A stretch of 50,333 nt of DNA from Anaeromyces robustus (Eukaryota > Neocallimastigomycota > Neocallimastigomycetes > Neocallimastigales > Neocallimastigaceae): contig MCFG01000030.1 of the NCBI GenBank assembly GCA_002104895.1, positions 247,501-297,833 on the forward strand, in the 5' to 3' direction. The notes under the pieces were generated by a model. It was not told the origin of the DNA. It saw nothing but the letters and a program-made list of their open reading frames with translations, and did no database searches. Position numbers and translations under genes: made by a program. Positions 35,153 to 46,753 of the stretch are shown here, piece after piece; positions within the stretch are counted from its first letter, which is position 1, and the number at the start of each line of letters is the position of its first letter.

Positions 35153-35156
<4 letters not shown>
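34346..35156 (-). mobile_element. 5'-truncated LINE 3' end, copy A
   Basis: Read on the minus strand, this is the tail end of a non-LTR retrotransposon. The ORF end encodes a Cys/Arg-containing protein tail finishing PSRANADPISDPSGIG. A 3' UTR of about 230 bp follows, with an AATAAA signal (in ttcaataaaagtgtcg), then the end sequence attgtgtgccat and a 43-nt A-tail (plus-strand T-run 34346-34388). It is about 97 percent identical to copy B by eye, with roughly 20 substitutions and a few A-run indels. Its 5' end is cut at 35156, exactly where the A-tail of copy B begins. It is GC-richer than the surrounding DNA, as expected for a recent insertion. Confidence 0.65.
34619..35156 (-). CDS. C-terminal fragment of LINE ORF, copy A
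   Basis: The minus-strand frame is open from the truncation at 35156 to its stop at 34616-34618, about 179 codons, with no start codon of its own. It is the downstream part of the frame whose cysteine-histidine finger survives only in copy B. Visible stretches include FINCFLFKNLRIDHFSDLDR, VNRYRIYIFLIGDRDYGF and SKSPFLLRSAALLNDIMPVV. It lacks the reverse transcriptase and endonuclease domains, so it cannot act alone. Confidence 0.5.
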
Positions 35157-35196
<40 letters not shown>

Positions 35197-36028
35197 GCAC
35201 ACAATTTGTACGTCAACTTTATTGAATTTAAATATTAAAATACATGAATCATAAAAAAAACACATAATGAAAAAAAATGATACTAAAAAAAAAATAAAAA
35301 CCAGTAAAATATTATAGATAATAATAGATAATACTGGAGGAAAAAAAGAAGTATAATAATATTTAAAAACAATAAATCCATACAGCCCTTAATTCTAAAT
35401 ATAGAATTAAAGTAAAATTGATCTATCCTATTCCACTAGGGTCGGAAATAGGATCGGCATTTGCCCTACTAGGCTGTCCTACTGTGTTATCAGCATTGAC
35501 GTTCCTGGAGAGGTTGGTTTTAAATTTATTGAATAATATATGTTGTCTTTTACAGACAACAGGCATGATATCATTCAATAGAGCCGCAGATCGCAACAAG
35601 AATGGGGATTTTGAATAAGTACCAGATTCAGTCTGACACTTAAACAAACATTCCCATTCCTTTTTGTATGGACTATTGTTAATTCTATCACTAAAACCAT
35701 AATCTCTACCACCAATTAAAAAAATATATATTCTATACCTATTAACTATTTTTTTACTACCTAATATATCTATATTACTTATACTATTATTACTACTTTT
35801 ATAACCCTTAACAATATTATTTATTCTATTATTCACACTAGGGTTATTACTGGTCCTAACTAAACTATTAAAAAGACTATCTAAAAAATAAAAAAAATTT
35901 CTATCTAAATCAGAGAAGTGATCAATACGAAGATTTTTAAATAAGAAACAATTTATAAACCAATGATCAATTCTCTGATAACTCTCACAATGGAAACAAC
36001 ATGAACAACAAATGTAATTTATAATATA
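35157..36028 (-). mobile_element. 5'-truncated LINE 3' end, copy B
   Basis: Same family and orientation as copy A. The 37-nt A-tail is the plus-strand T-run 35157-35193, followed by the same terminal sequence, 3' UTR and ORF end. Copy B extends about 68 bp further upstream than copy A (35961-36028). It therefore includes a C-x2-C-x8-H-x4-C pattern (CFHCESYQRIDHWFINC), which resembles the zinc finger found after the reverse transcriptase in many LINEs. The 5' boundary is inferred from the 11-bp direct repeat at 36029. Assignment to LINEs rests on the A-tail, the truncation, the finger and the two-copy structure. No reverse transcriptase motif is present in it. Confidence 0.65.
35423..36020 (-). 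CDS. C-terminal fragment of LINE ORF with Cys/His finger, copy B
   Basis: The minus-strand frame is open from about 36020 to the stop at 35420-35422, roughly 200 codons, and is a fragment without its own start. The order is a possible CCHC finger (CFHCESYQRIDHWFINC), a linker, the IFLIGGRDYGF stretch, then a basic Ser/Arg-rich tail. In the last 137 residues about seven differ from copy A (for example DRD versus GRD, ELE versus EWE). That is high relative to the nucleotide difference, as expected when neither copy is under selection. Confidence 0.5.
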
Positions 36029-36039
36029 TAATAAAAACT
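36029..36039. repeat. Right candidate target-site duplication of the LINE pair
   Basis: taataaaaact is identical to 34333-34343. The two repeats bracket both LINE copies together, not each separately. Confidence 0.5.
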
Positions 36040-37613
<1,574 letters not shown>

Positions 37614-39097
37614 TTAAATCATTATTTGTAATAAGGTAGCTACTATAGTAGTTAATACTATCATCATCATTCCAGTATTAATACTCTTAGCACTTGATGA
37701 TACATCTTTTTCAGCAATAGAAGCTTTTTCAGATTCTTGATTGTATAATACTGTAACTGAACGTGGTGAAAGAGAACCAGTAATTTTACCATCAGCAACC
37801 TTAAACTTATTAGTATTAATGGTATGATTTTCATATTCACCTTCAGCTAAATTAGTTTCACTATTAATATCATATTCTTCATATTTAAGATTAATAATAG
37901 CAATACCTTTATTACCACGTTCAATCATAAGAACGTTAGTATCACCATTTGGATTTCTTAAGTATTCATCTTCACCAACCATAGCGTTACGGAAAAGGTT
38001 TACGGCAGCAACAGAATCATCCTTATATAATGGATCACCTTCATCACCAAGTTGAGATAAATTTGGGAATTGGGAATTTTCACCACCACCACCATATGGT
38101 CTTGAGAAGAATAATGGAGTAGTTAATTTTCTAGCAGCAAGAAGAGCCCAAGCCAACTTAATTTTATCATTAGTTAAGTAAACAGAGTTTTTTTATCATC
38201 ATTAGAATAATTATCATGAGATTCAACCCAAGTAATAAGTTTAGTTGGATCAACATGAGCATCATATTCTAAAATTCTGTTGACGCTAAAGTCATTGTTA
38301 TTAACAGCATCAATAAGTTTTTCACCATAATTAGAAGCAGTAATTTTCATGATTTTAGCATATTCAGTATCTCTTGAGGTACCATCTTGAAGAAGTTCAC
38401 CATATTGGAATTCAGAACCATTTTCTAAAACAGTTGGCCAGAATTGACTACCATAATTAGTATCGTCTGGTAATTCAATATGTTTAGCAGTATCATATCT
38501 AAAACCGGAAGCACCATCACTAATAATACGTTTTAACATAGTTAAAACTTTTTGATGATATTCTGGGTTTTGAGTATTAATATCTCTTAAACCAACAAGA
38601 TCATGTTGAGTAACATCGTATCTATCATTCCAGTTATTAATACCTGCTGGTTCATGATACCATTTTGGATTTTTCCATTCACCTTTACAATTATTAATAT
38701 CAGTAGTCATATGGTTAAGTACAGCGTCGACAATAATCTTAATACCGAACTTTTTAGCTTCAGCACATAAAGATTTAAATTCATCTTCAGTACCAACAAT
38801 ATAATTACCAATTTCTTGACTAATTGGTTGATATTCGTATATCCAATTACCAAAATATTTATTACCATTATCACCGACTAAACATTCTTGAATTGGAGAA
38901 GTTTGAACGGCAGTATAACCTGATTCTTTAATTTCAGGTAATTTTTCTTTAATAGTATTAAAAGACCAACTAAAAGCATGAAGAATAACACCTTCTTCAA
39001 GTTTATCAGTGTGATAAGCAACAGCTTCGGTTGTCTTGAATTGGAGACCAAGAGCAAAAACAGATAATAAAATATTTCTTGCGTTATTGAATTTCAT
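37614..39097 (-). CDS. Secreted GPI-tailed alpha-amylase (GH13), interrupted by one frameshift
   Basis: The N-terminal ORF (39097-38174, 307 residues) has a signal peptide (about 1-25) and all four GH13 motifs. These are DAVLNH (124-129), GFRYDTAKH (198-206, nucleophile D202), YGELL with acid/base E224, and SHDN with H294 and D295. The frame then shifts in a run of seven A on the coding strand (plus strand T7, 38188-38194). The protein continues in the second frame down to 37614 with LTNDKIKLAWALLAARKLTT, PLFFSRPYGGG and the C-terminal beta domain. The end is a Ser-rich linker plus hydrophobic tail (TGMMMIVLTTIVATLLQIMI), a likely GPI signal. The enzyme would cleave alpha-1,4 bonds in starch. 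HAFSWSFNTIKEKLPEIKES is typical of amylases from rumen Firmicutes, suggesting acquisition from bacteria with a fungal tail added. One base missing from the A-run explains the break, whether as sequencing error or lesion. Confidence 0.9.
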
Positions 39098-40244
39098 TTT
39101 GGTTTAAATAATTTTATTTTTATATATACAATTTTTTTGTGAATATTAGAAAAAAATGATAATTTAAATATAAATAATTACAAAAAAAATGTTTGTTTGT
39201 TTGTTTGCTTGTTTTTTTACTTTTTACTTAAATAATATTATGTTACAATTATTTATTAAATTAAATTAAATTATTTTATTTTATTCTTAAATAAATTTTA
39301 TATCACAGAATTTTAATAGTTTTTTTTACTATTTTTCTTTTTCAAAATTTTTTTTTTCTATTTTACTAATAATTTTTTATATTAAATCTATATTCTTTCT
39401 AAATATAAATTTTTATCAAAGAAATTTATTAGTTTTTTTTTTTTTTTTTTTTTTTTTATATATTTAATAATTATTTATTAAATTTTTTTTTATTTTAAAT
39501 GAATGTGAAGTAAAAAAAGAAAAAAAAAATTTTTTTAAAAATTCGAAAGAAAATCTTTGTTTTTATACTTTTTTAAAATCATATACTCTATAAATTGACA
39601 TTATACATATGTATTATAACGGATAAACACAATTTATACATATATACATATGTAGTTATATTATTAAAATAGTTTGCAATTCAAAAAATAGAATTTAAAA
39701 ATTTAAAATTTAAAAATTTAGAATTTTGAATTTAGTTTTTGTTAATTCTAATTCTATTATATATTTAATATATACATATTATACATATTCTATACATATT
39801 ATAGACATATTATGCATATAAACATTTACAATTACTTTATATATATATATATATATAAAAGTATTCATTTATTTTATTATCCATGTAATAATAATTGTAA
39901 AGTTGTTTTATATGTAGTTTAATTTAATATAATTTAATTAAGTTTTTTTTTTTTTTTTATATTTCTATTTTTACACATTTATATATTTGTTATTATATTG
40001 TTTATATATATATAGTTATATATAATATATTATGGCACTACCACCCTTTTTGATATATGGAAATCAATATCAAAAAAAAAATAACAATATATATTTTTAT
40101 ATTATATAATATATAAATTATATATAAATATATAAATATATAATAATAATAATAATAATTAAAAATAATGATAATTAAATAATATTAAATAAATATTAAA
40201 TATTTAAAATATTAAATATTAAAATATTATTATAAATTAAACCA

Positions 40245-40342
40245 TATCACGTGATAAGATTACTTGATAATTATTTTTCTTTAATAAGCTAAATTAAAGA
40301 TTTAATCTTTAATTTATCTTTATTTCAAATTAATTTGAAATA
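40245..40342. promoter_or_regulatory. Cluster of three perfect palindromes, the first an E-box
   Basis: Palindrome 1 is tatcacgtgata (40245-40256), a symmetric CACGTG E-box overlapping GATA motifs on both strands. Palindrome 2 is 25 nt (40291-40315), with 12-bp arms aaattaaagatt and aatctttaattt around one T. Palindrome 3 is 22 nt (40321-40342), with arms tatttcaaatt and aatttgaaata. They lie 1.15-1.25 kb upstream of the amylase ATG. E-boxes bind bHLH factors in fungi. A link to amylase control is inference only. Confidence 0.45.
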
Positions 40343-40496
40343 TGATATTGTTACACAATATTTAATAAAACCATTTTCTGTAATATTATAATTTTTTTTT
40401 TTATTATTTCTGTATTTAGGTCTATTAATATTAATATTAATATTATTTCTGTAAAGTAAAAAAAAAATATTCTGTAAAAATTAGTATTATAATAAA

Positions 40497-40497
40497 A

Positions 40498-40596
<99 letters not shown>

Positions 40597-40620
40597 ATCA
40601 ATAAATCAATAAATAAATAA
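40497..40620. repeat. (AAAT)n microsatellite
   Basis: Nearly perfect aaat array over about 120 bp, with two AATC variants near 40598-40608. Confidence 0.9.
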
Positions 40621-41109
40621 TAGTTTCAGAATTTTTATTATCATTATAATTAAAGAAAGTGGAAGATACAGTTTTATCAATCATATTAGATCTTCTTTAT
40701 CATTATTTTATTTTATTTTATTTAAATAAGTAAACATTAATTATTATTATTATTTTTTTTGATATATCTATTTAGTTTTTAATAATATTGAAAAGAGAGA
40801 ATTATTTTGATAATTTTTATATTTTTAAAAAAAAAAAATTATAAAGAAATAAAAAATGTATGATTAATTATTATTTTCATAATAATGTAAATTTAAATCT
40901 TATTAAAGAATTTATATACAATTTAGTATTTTTTTTTAACAAAATCATAAAATTGGTATTTATTATATATATAAATTTAAATTTAATTATCTTATGCTTA
41001 AATTATATATTATTTTATTTTATATTATTTTATTTCTATTAATTTTTAATGTTATTTAATAAAATAAAAATTATTATAAATTATTATCTTTTAAATTTTA
41101 AAAATTACA

Positions 41110-41769
41110 TTATGTTATTGTGTTATTTTTTTTTATTTTTACAAATATACCAAATGTTGTTTCATTAGAAGGATCATCTTCAATATTTTCTTCTATTAGT
41201 GTAAGTCCTGATGCTTCACCTGCATTCTTACGACAAATAACAGCATAATCTGAAGGATATTTTCCTTCAGATAAATCTTTAGCAGCTTTAGCTTGGTCAC
41301 CAATTTCTAATTCAGATAACCAAGAAAATTTTTGTTTTCTTACTTTTTTTGTTTGTTTTAATGCTTGTGGATGTGACATAACTACTTTACATTGCTTAAT
41401 ATCTCTATTTTTAAAAGTAAATAAACAATGATGAATAGATATAGTAATTGTAGTTATCATAGATATGAAATTCGATTCAATAGTCATTAAAGCATTTTTA
41501 GTTTCAAGAACTTCACCAGCAATTGAATTTTTTATAGCTGCAACACCAACATCTATCTCTTCATTCATTAATTTATTAAAAACATTTATTGAATTTAAAA
41601 GTGGAATAAATTCATATTTTTTTGACTTAATTTCTATATTATTATTATTGTTCTTATCATCATCATTGTTTGTATCATTATTATTAGTTTTGATATTATT
41701 GTTTAAATAATATATTTTTGCAGCAGCTTCTGAATTACTACCTATATCACCTTGATAGCCAATCTTCAT
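41110..41769 (-). CDS. Prephenate dehydratase-like protein, PDT domain only
   Basis: The 219-residue product covers a prephenate dehydratase domain. The start MKIGYQGDIGSNSEAAAKIY matches the conserved N-terminus. NSIAGEVLETKNAL (81-94) matches the ENS-x-G-x-V-x-T-x-D-x-L motif. SHPQALKQT (132-140) is the SHPQAL motif. The end DDPSNETTFGIFVKI matches the N-x-TRF motif except that Arg is Thr (T205). Known enzymes convert prephenate to phenylpyruvate in phenylalanine synthesis. Two things are odd. The regulatory ACT domain is absent (the protein ends about 10 residues after the TRF position), and an Asn/Asp-rich insert (about 23-46) lies between the first strand and the rest. It might be a feedback-insensitive enzyme or a non-catalytic binding protein. 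The start is fixed by the conserved N-terminus. Confidence 0.8.
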   Translation of the reverse strand: MKIGYQGDIGSNSEAAAKIYYLNNNIKTNNNDTNNDDDKNNNNNIEIKSKKYEFIPLLNSINVFNKLMNEEIDVGVAAIKNSIAGEVLETKNALMTIESNFISMITTITISIHHCLFTFKNRDIKQCKVVMSHPQALKQTKKVRKQKFSWLSELEIGDQAKAAKDLSEGKYPSDYAVICRKNAGEASGLTLIEENIEDDPSNETTFGIFVKIKKNNTIT

Positions 41770-42408
41770 AGTAATTTTATAGATATTATTGAATGATAAA
41801 TAATTATCTATAAAAATGAAATTAAAAATTACGTTCTAAATTTAATATTAATAATCTTAAATAATAATATTTATTATTATTATTAATTCACTATTATTAT
41901 ATTTATTAATAGTGAATTATGTCAGTAAATAATTAGTAGTAATAATAATTAATAAATAAAATATAAGTAATATATAATGTATAATGTATTTATTTATTTT
42001 GCATTTTATATACTTAATTATTTATTATTTATCTTATTTATTAATATTATAGTATAATATAGGATAAATATCTATTATACATGTAATGCAGTGAAAATTT
42101 ATCCCATTTTTAGTATATTTATTAATATACAAATATAGTTTAGATTTGATTTATTATAGTATAATTCTTTATATGCATGATATGTATGATAATAAAATAC
42201 TAATATACTAAGAATAATTGTATTATTTTGAATATATAATAATTTATTATAATTATTAATTAATATTTTATTATTATATTGTTTATGGATAAAATGTTAA
42301 AAAAGTGGAAAAAATATTATTAAATATTGCTTAACATAATTAACAATAATTTAGTTAATACATATTTATTTATTTATTTATTTATTTACTAATAAATATA
42401 ATTAATAA

Positions 42409-42543
<135 letters not shown>

Positions 42544-43485
42544 AATATTTTTATTTATTTTTTATTTATTTATTATATACTATTTATATATAAAAAATAT
42601 ATATTATTAATAACATCTAAAAAATATTTATGTAATACCAAGAGTGTAAAATTAAAAGAAATGTCATATTTATTAATGAATTGTTTAAAATAATAATAAT
42701 AATAATAATATTAATAATAATTAACAATTATTATTAATATTAATTATTAATTATTATAATTAGCAGTATCTAAAAAAAATAAAAAGTTAAAAAAATTAAA
42801 TATAAAAAAGTAATATAATAATTTTAGTATAAATGAAAAAATCACTTTATCATTCTCTTTTTAAAAATGTATATGCCAAATTTTTTAATTTTTAATTATA
42901 TAATATATTATATGCAATTTTTATAAGTATTGTAATTATTTAATTATATTAATTTATATTAATACATTAAATAATCGTGTTTAAAACTTTTTGTAAATAA
43001 TATTTAATGAAGTTGTACATAATAATAAAAGTAATAAGTTTAGTTTTTTTTTTTATTAATAATTAATTCAGTATTATTATTTTAAAAGTAAAAATAATTT
43101 GGAATTTCCTTAATAATTTATGTTTATATATATATATATTGGACCTGTTCTTAATGAGTTTTCAAATATTAAATGAATGATCGCTAATTAGGAAGTTGAC
43201 TCTGTAATGGTAGGACAAAGATTTAATTTCTAATATATTCATATTTATATGTTTCAATGTGTTTATATGATATGTCTTTGATATAAATATTTTTTTTAAA
43301 AAAATTTTTTTCTTTTTGTTTTATAGTCTTGTTTTTATGAAAAATATATATATATATATATTAAAAAGATTTAATTAAATTGATCATATGTAAAAGTAAC
43401 TATATTGGGAACATTGAGAAGACAAGGAGGATTTAATATTTAATATAATAAAATCCAAAAAATACTATTTATTTATTTATTATTT

Positions 43486-43525
<40 letters not shown>

Positions 43526-43640
43526 TTAATTATTTATTATTTATTATTTATTATTTATTATTTATTATTTATTATTTATTATTTATTATTTATTATTTAT
43601 TATTTATTATTTATTATTTATTATTTATTATTTATTATTT
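43526..43640. repeat. (TTATTTA)n heptamer array
   Basis: About 16 consecutive ttattta units, preceded by a (TTTA)n run from about 43468. Confidence 0.85.
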
Positions 43641-44153
43641 ATTTTTATTGCTATTTAATTTATATTAAATATTAAATATATTAATATTTATCATAAAAAA
43701 AAAAAACAGAAATAAAAATAAAACAATAATTAAAAATTTCATTTCACTTTTTTTTTTTTTTTTTATTTTTTTTTATATATAGTTCATTACTTGTTATATT
43801 ACACTACATATTTTATTTCTATTTTGTTTCACTACTTATTTTATTTTTATTTTAATCCTATTTTATTTTTATTTTGTTTCTATTTTATTTTATTTCTATT
43901 TTATTTTATTTTTATTTTTAATTTTATTTTTATTTCACTTTTATTTTATTTATATTTTATTTTTAATATTTTTATTTTATATTATTTTTATATAGTGTAT
44001 TATATGCTTTATTTCATTATTTATATTATTTTATTTTTATTTCTAATTTTTTTTAATTTTAACTTCCTATATAGTTCATTATATATTTTAGCATATTATT
44101 TAATTTATATCATTTTATTTTTATACTTATATAGTTTATTATTTATTTTAGTT

Positions 44154-46670
44154 TTAATTCTTTTTTCCTTTATTGTTATTGTTTTTATTACCAGAATTTT
44201 TATTGTTATTATTTCTATTGTTATTATTTGTTTTTCTTATTTGACTATTCTGTCTTGGTCTATCTTTATGTCGACGATACCTTCTATTAATTCTCTCTCT
44301 ATAGTCATTAGATGGTGATTTCTTTTCTATTGCTCTACCTATAGTACTATGAAGCCTATCCTTTTTAGGTTTTGCTTTACCTGCACCTGAAATTCTGTTC
44401 AGTTTAGCAGTATTCCTTATTGTGCTTTGCTGTTCAAATGTTGTTGCTTCAGGATCTTTAGCAATAGAATCTCTGTATTGGGAATATGTACGACCAACTA
44501 ATGGACCTGAAGCTCCAGAGAGAGAACTTACACCGTAATTTCTAACATAAGAAGATATCTGTCCATCATAATTATTAACTGATGCTGAAGGACCAGGACG
44601 ATTATTATTACTATTATAAGAATCATTATCATTATTATCAGAATTACCATCATTACCACTATTATTACCATTACCACCATTACCATTATTATTACCATTA
44701 CCACCATTACCACTATTACCACCATTATTATTATCAGTATTGCCACCATTACCATTATTACCGAAATTAGCAGCTTCATCCCCATACATATTTCTTAAAT
44801 AGTTTCGGTATTCTCCTTCACCTCCAAAATCATTCATAACCATATTATAAGTCACTGCGTTACGTCTTCTATTAATACGTCTACCTTGTTGTTGATTAAT
44901 TCTTTCATTATTTATATTATTATTTATATTATTATTATTATTATTTTCATAATCTTCTTTACCAAAATTTAAACGTTTAACTTTAAGATTTGCTATATTA
45001 TTAACGTTTCTTTTTTTCATTTCAATATTATTATTATTATCAATTAATAAAGTTGCATTTTTTTCATTAAGTTCTATGATGCTTTTACTAATGGTATCAC
45101 AAAAAACATCAAAATCATTTAAAATAGGTTCACCATTATCATCAACATATATCGAAGAATAATCTAAACCTTCATCATTTCCATTTCGAACATTATTTAA
45201 AACAACATGGTTATCAAAGTAACTTAATACACGCATAAAATTCATAAATAATCTATATATAGATTCATTTTGAGCTTCAAAATATTTTGTATTAACAATT
45301 TTGTTATTGGATTTAGTAATAAGATTTCTATAATAATTTTCATAATCATCAATTTCATCTTGATTTCTAGTAGCTTCAGATAAAGATCTTATCATTTCTT
45401 TTTTCAAAGCAAGAGCTTTTTCAAGATCAAGACATTGTTCTGGTGGAATTTTTTCAATAATTATACTTAAAGCTTCACCTATACTTTTTACTTCTTGTCC
45501 TAATATCTTAGAATAATCTTTAGCACTTGGTTCAATATTCAAAAGTTCACCAAAATAACAATAGTTAGCAATATTAGCATTGGTTTCTAAATAATTTCTG
45601 AAATCCATTTCTCCATCTTTAAGAGTGAAATAATCAGGATAAGTTTGAATAATTTTATTTATAGAATCAATTAATTTTTCATTATAAATATATTCCATTC
45701 TTTCAACTATTTCATCGGTTGGAATACCCATTATACTTTCATCATCAGGATCTATATAAAATGAAACATGAAGGAATATATATAAATCATTATAATTGTT
45801 AATAACTTCAAGTAAATGTTCTCCTTCTTCTTCATGTCCCTTTGGTGATGAATAACCTAAATAATTCATTAGTTTATCAAATATTTTTTCTTGTAAATTC
45901 AATAATTTTTGTTTAGTATTATCATCTATTATTTCTTCTTCATTTTCATTTAACATTGAAGAAATTTCTAATCTCATATGTTTAAATATATGTTTCAAAT
46001 AAAATTTAGAATTTAGATTATTAAGTATATAATCATATAAAGCATCTTCATCAATTCTACCAATTATACGTTCAATTTTTAATTTAGTTTTAGGTTCATT
46101 TTCTCTTTTAGTCTCACGTATTTCTTGAATTTCTAAATTTTCTGGAAAACCTTCTTTATATTTTATAACTAATTCTCTATATAATTCTGCAAATGTTCCT
46201 GATCCATTAATTGGTTCATTTTCATCATTATTATGAATTTCAATTGCTGTTAAAATATCTTTAACTTCTAAAATTACATCTCTAAGTCTATCAACAATAG
46301 ATAAATCTTCAAGATCAATCAAATATATTTCATTCAATATATAAATATCATTAATTTCAATCATGTCTGACATGTCATCTCTTTTAGAAAGGTTTTCAGA
46401 TTTGTATCTTAAAAGATTATCTTCATAGGTACTTTCTACACTATCATCAATTATATCAAAAATATCTTCTAAAACATTTTCATATAAATTGAAAAGAATT
46501 CGAGTATCTTTACTAGCTTCAATATTAATATTAGGTAAATTTCTAAATACATATCTTCCATTACTATCTAATAATGTTTCAGATCCAAAATGTTTTATAT
46601 GTATTCTTAAACATCTATTGAAGTAACTTTCTAATGTTGAAAGGTGTTGAAAACTGATTTTAGTATCCAT
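44154..46670 (-). CDS. C-terminal part of a large secreted protein of unknown function
   Basis: The open frame of 838 codons begins with a Met at 46670 but stays open upstream to about 46750 (encoding SYIALKELSNRQDYSIANE), so this Met is probably internal. The downstream end of the ORF at 46754 lines up with it after a one-base shift. Residues 1-590 are acidic, helical-looking and unique. About 633-690 is an Asn/Gly-rich spacer (NGGNG-type). From about 710 the protein becomes strongly basic (for example KAKPKKDRLHST, RINRRYRRHKDRPRQN) and ends in Asn/Lys repeats. I do not recognise a domain. The basic tail could bind nucleic acids or acidic polysaccharides. A decayed partial copy of residues about 155-295 lies at 49779-50212, which supports its being a real gene family. 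Confidence 0.75.
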   Translation of the reverse strand: MDTKISFQHLSTLESYFNRCLRIHIKHFGSETLLDSNGRYVFRNLPNINIEASKDTRILFNLYENVLEDIFDIIDDSVESTYEDNLLRYKSENLSKRDDMSDMIEINDIYILNEIYLIDLEDLSIVDRLRDVILEVKDILTAIEIHNNDENEPINGSGTFAELYRELVIKYKEGFPENLEIQEIRETKRENEPKTKLKIERIIGRIDEDALYDYILNNLNSKFYLKHIFKHMRLEISSMLNENEEEIIDDNTKQKLLNLQEKIFDKLMNYLGYSSPKGHEEEGEHLLEVINNYNDLYIFLHVSFYIDPDDESIMGIPTDEIVERMEYIYNEKLIDSINKIIQTYPDYFTLKDGEMDFRNYLETNANIANYCYFGELLNIEPSAKDYSKILGQEVKSIGEALSIIIEKIPPEQCLDLEKALALKKEMIRSLSEATRNQDEIDDYENYYRNLITKSNNKIVNTKYFEAQNESIYRLFMNFMRVLSYFDNHVVLNNVRNGNDEGLDYSSIYVDDNGEPILNDFDVFCDTISKSIIELNEKNATLLIDNNNNIEMKKRNVNNIANLKVKRLNFGKEDYENNNNNNINNNINNERINQQQGRRINRRRNAVTYNMVMNDFGGEGEYRNYLRNMYGDEAANFGNNGNGGNTDNNNGGNSGNGGNGNNNGNGGNGNNSGNDGNSDNNDNDSYNSNNNRPGPSASVNNYDGQISSYVRNYGVSSLSGASGPLVGRTYSQYRDSIAKDPEATTFEQQSTIRNTAKLNRISGAGKAKPKKDRLHSTIGRAIEKKSPSNDYRERINRRYRRHKDRPRQNSQIRKTNNNNRNNNNKNSGNKNNNNKGKKN

Positions 46671-46753
46671 ATTATTTTTATTTTTAAATTCCTGATAGGT
46701 TTGAATTTCATTAGCAATAGAATAATCTTGTCGATTACTAAGTTCTTTTAAAG

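Larger units (their letters stand above)
39098..41109. other. AT-rich region upstream of the amylase gene
   Basis: Holds the presumed amylase promoter, an (AAAT)n tract (40497-40600), a small GC-richer patch (tggcactaccacccttttt near 40032) and three successive perfect palindromes (40245-40342). A ttctgta motif recurs four times between about 40374 and 40475. No gene is seen. Confidence 0.6.

Noticed and set aside
38188-38194. Short intron instead of a frameshift in the amylase
   Set aside because: The only GT-AG interval near the break is about 27 nt and does not restore the correct frame.
43140-43230. Possible tRNA or gene relic in a less AT-rich patch
   Set aside because: No tRNA arms pair and no frame stays open with recognisable motifs. 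It is left as unexplained sequence.
43791-44318. Plus-strand open frame of 175 codons rich in Phe, Tyr, Leu and Ile, resembling a membrane protein
   Set aside because: It translates a TTTTA-rich block and then runs antisense into the large secreted protein gene. Composition alone explains it.
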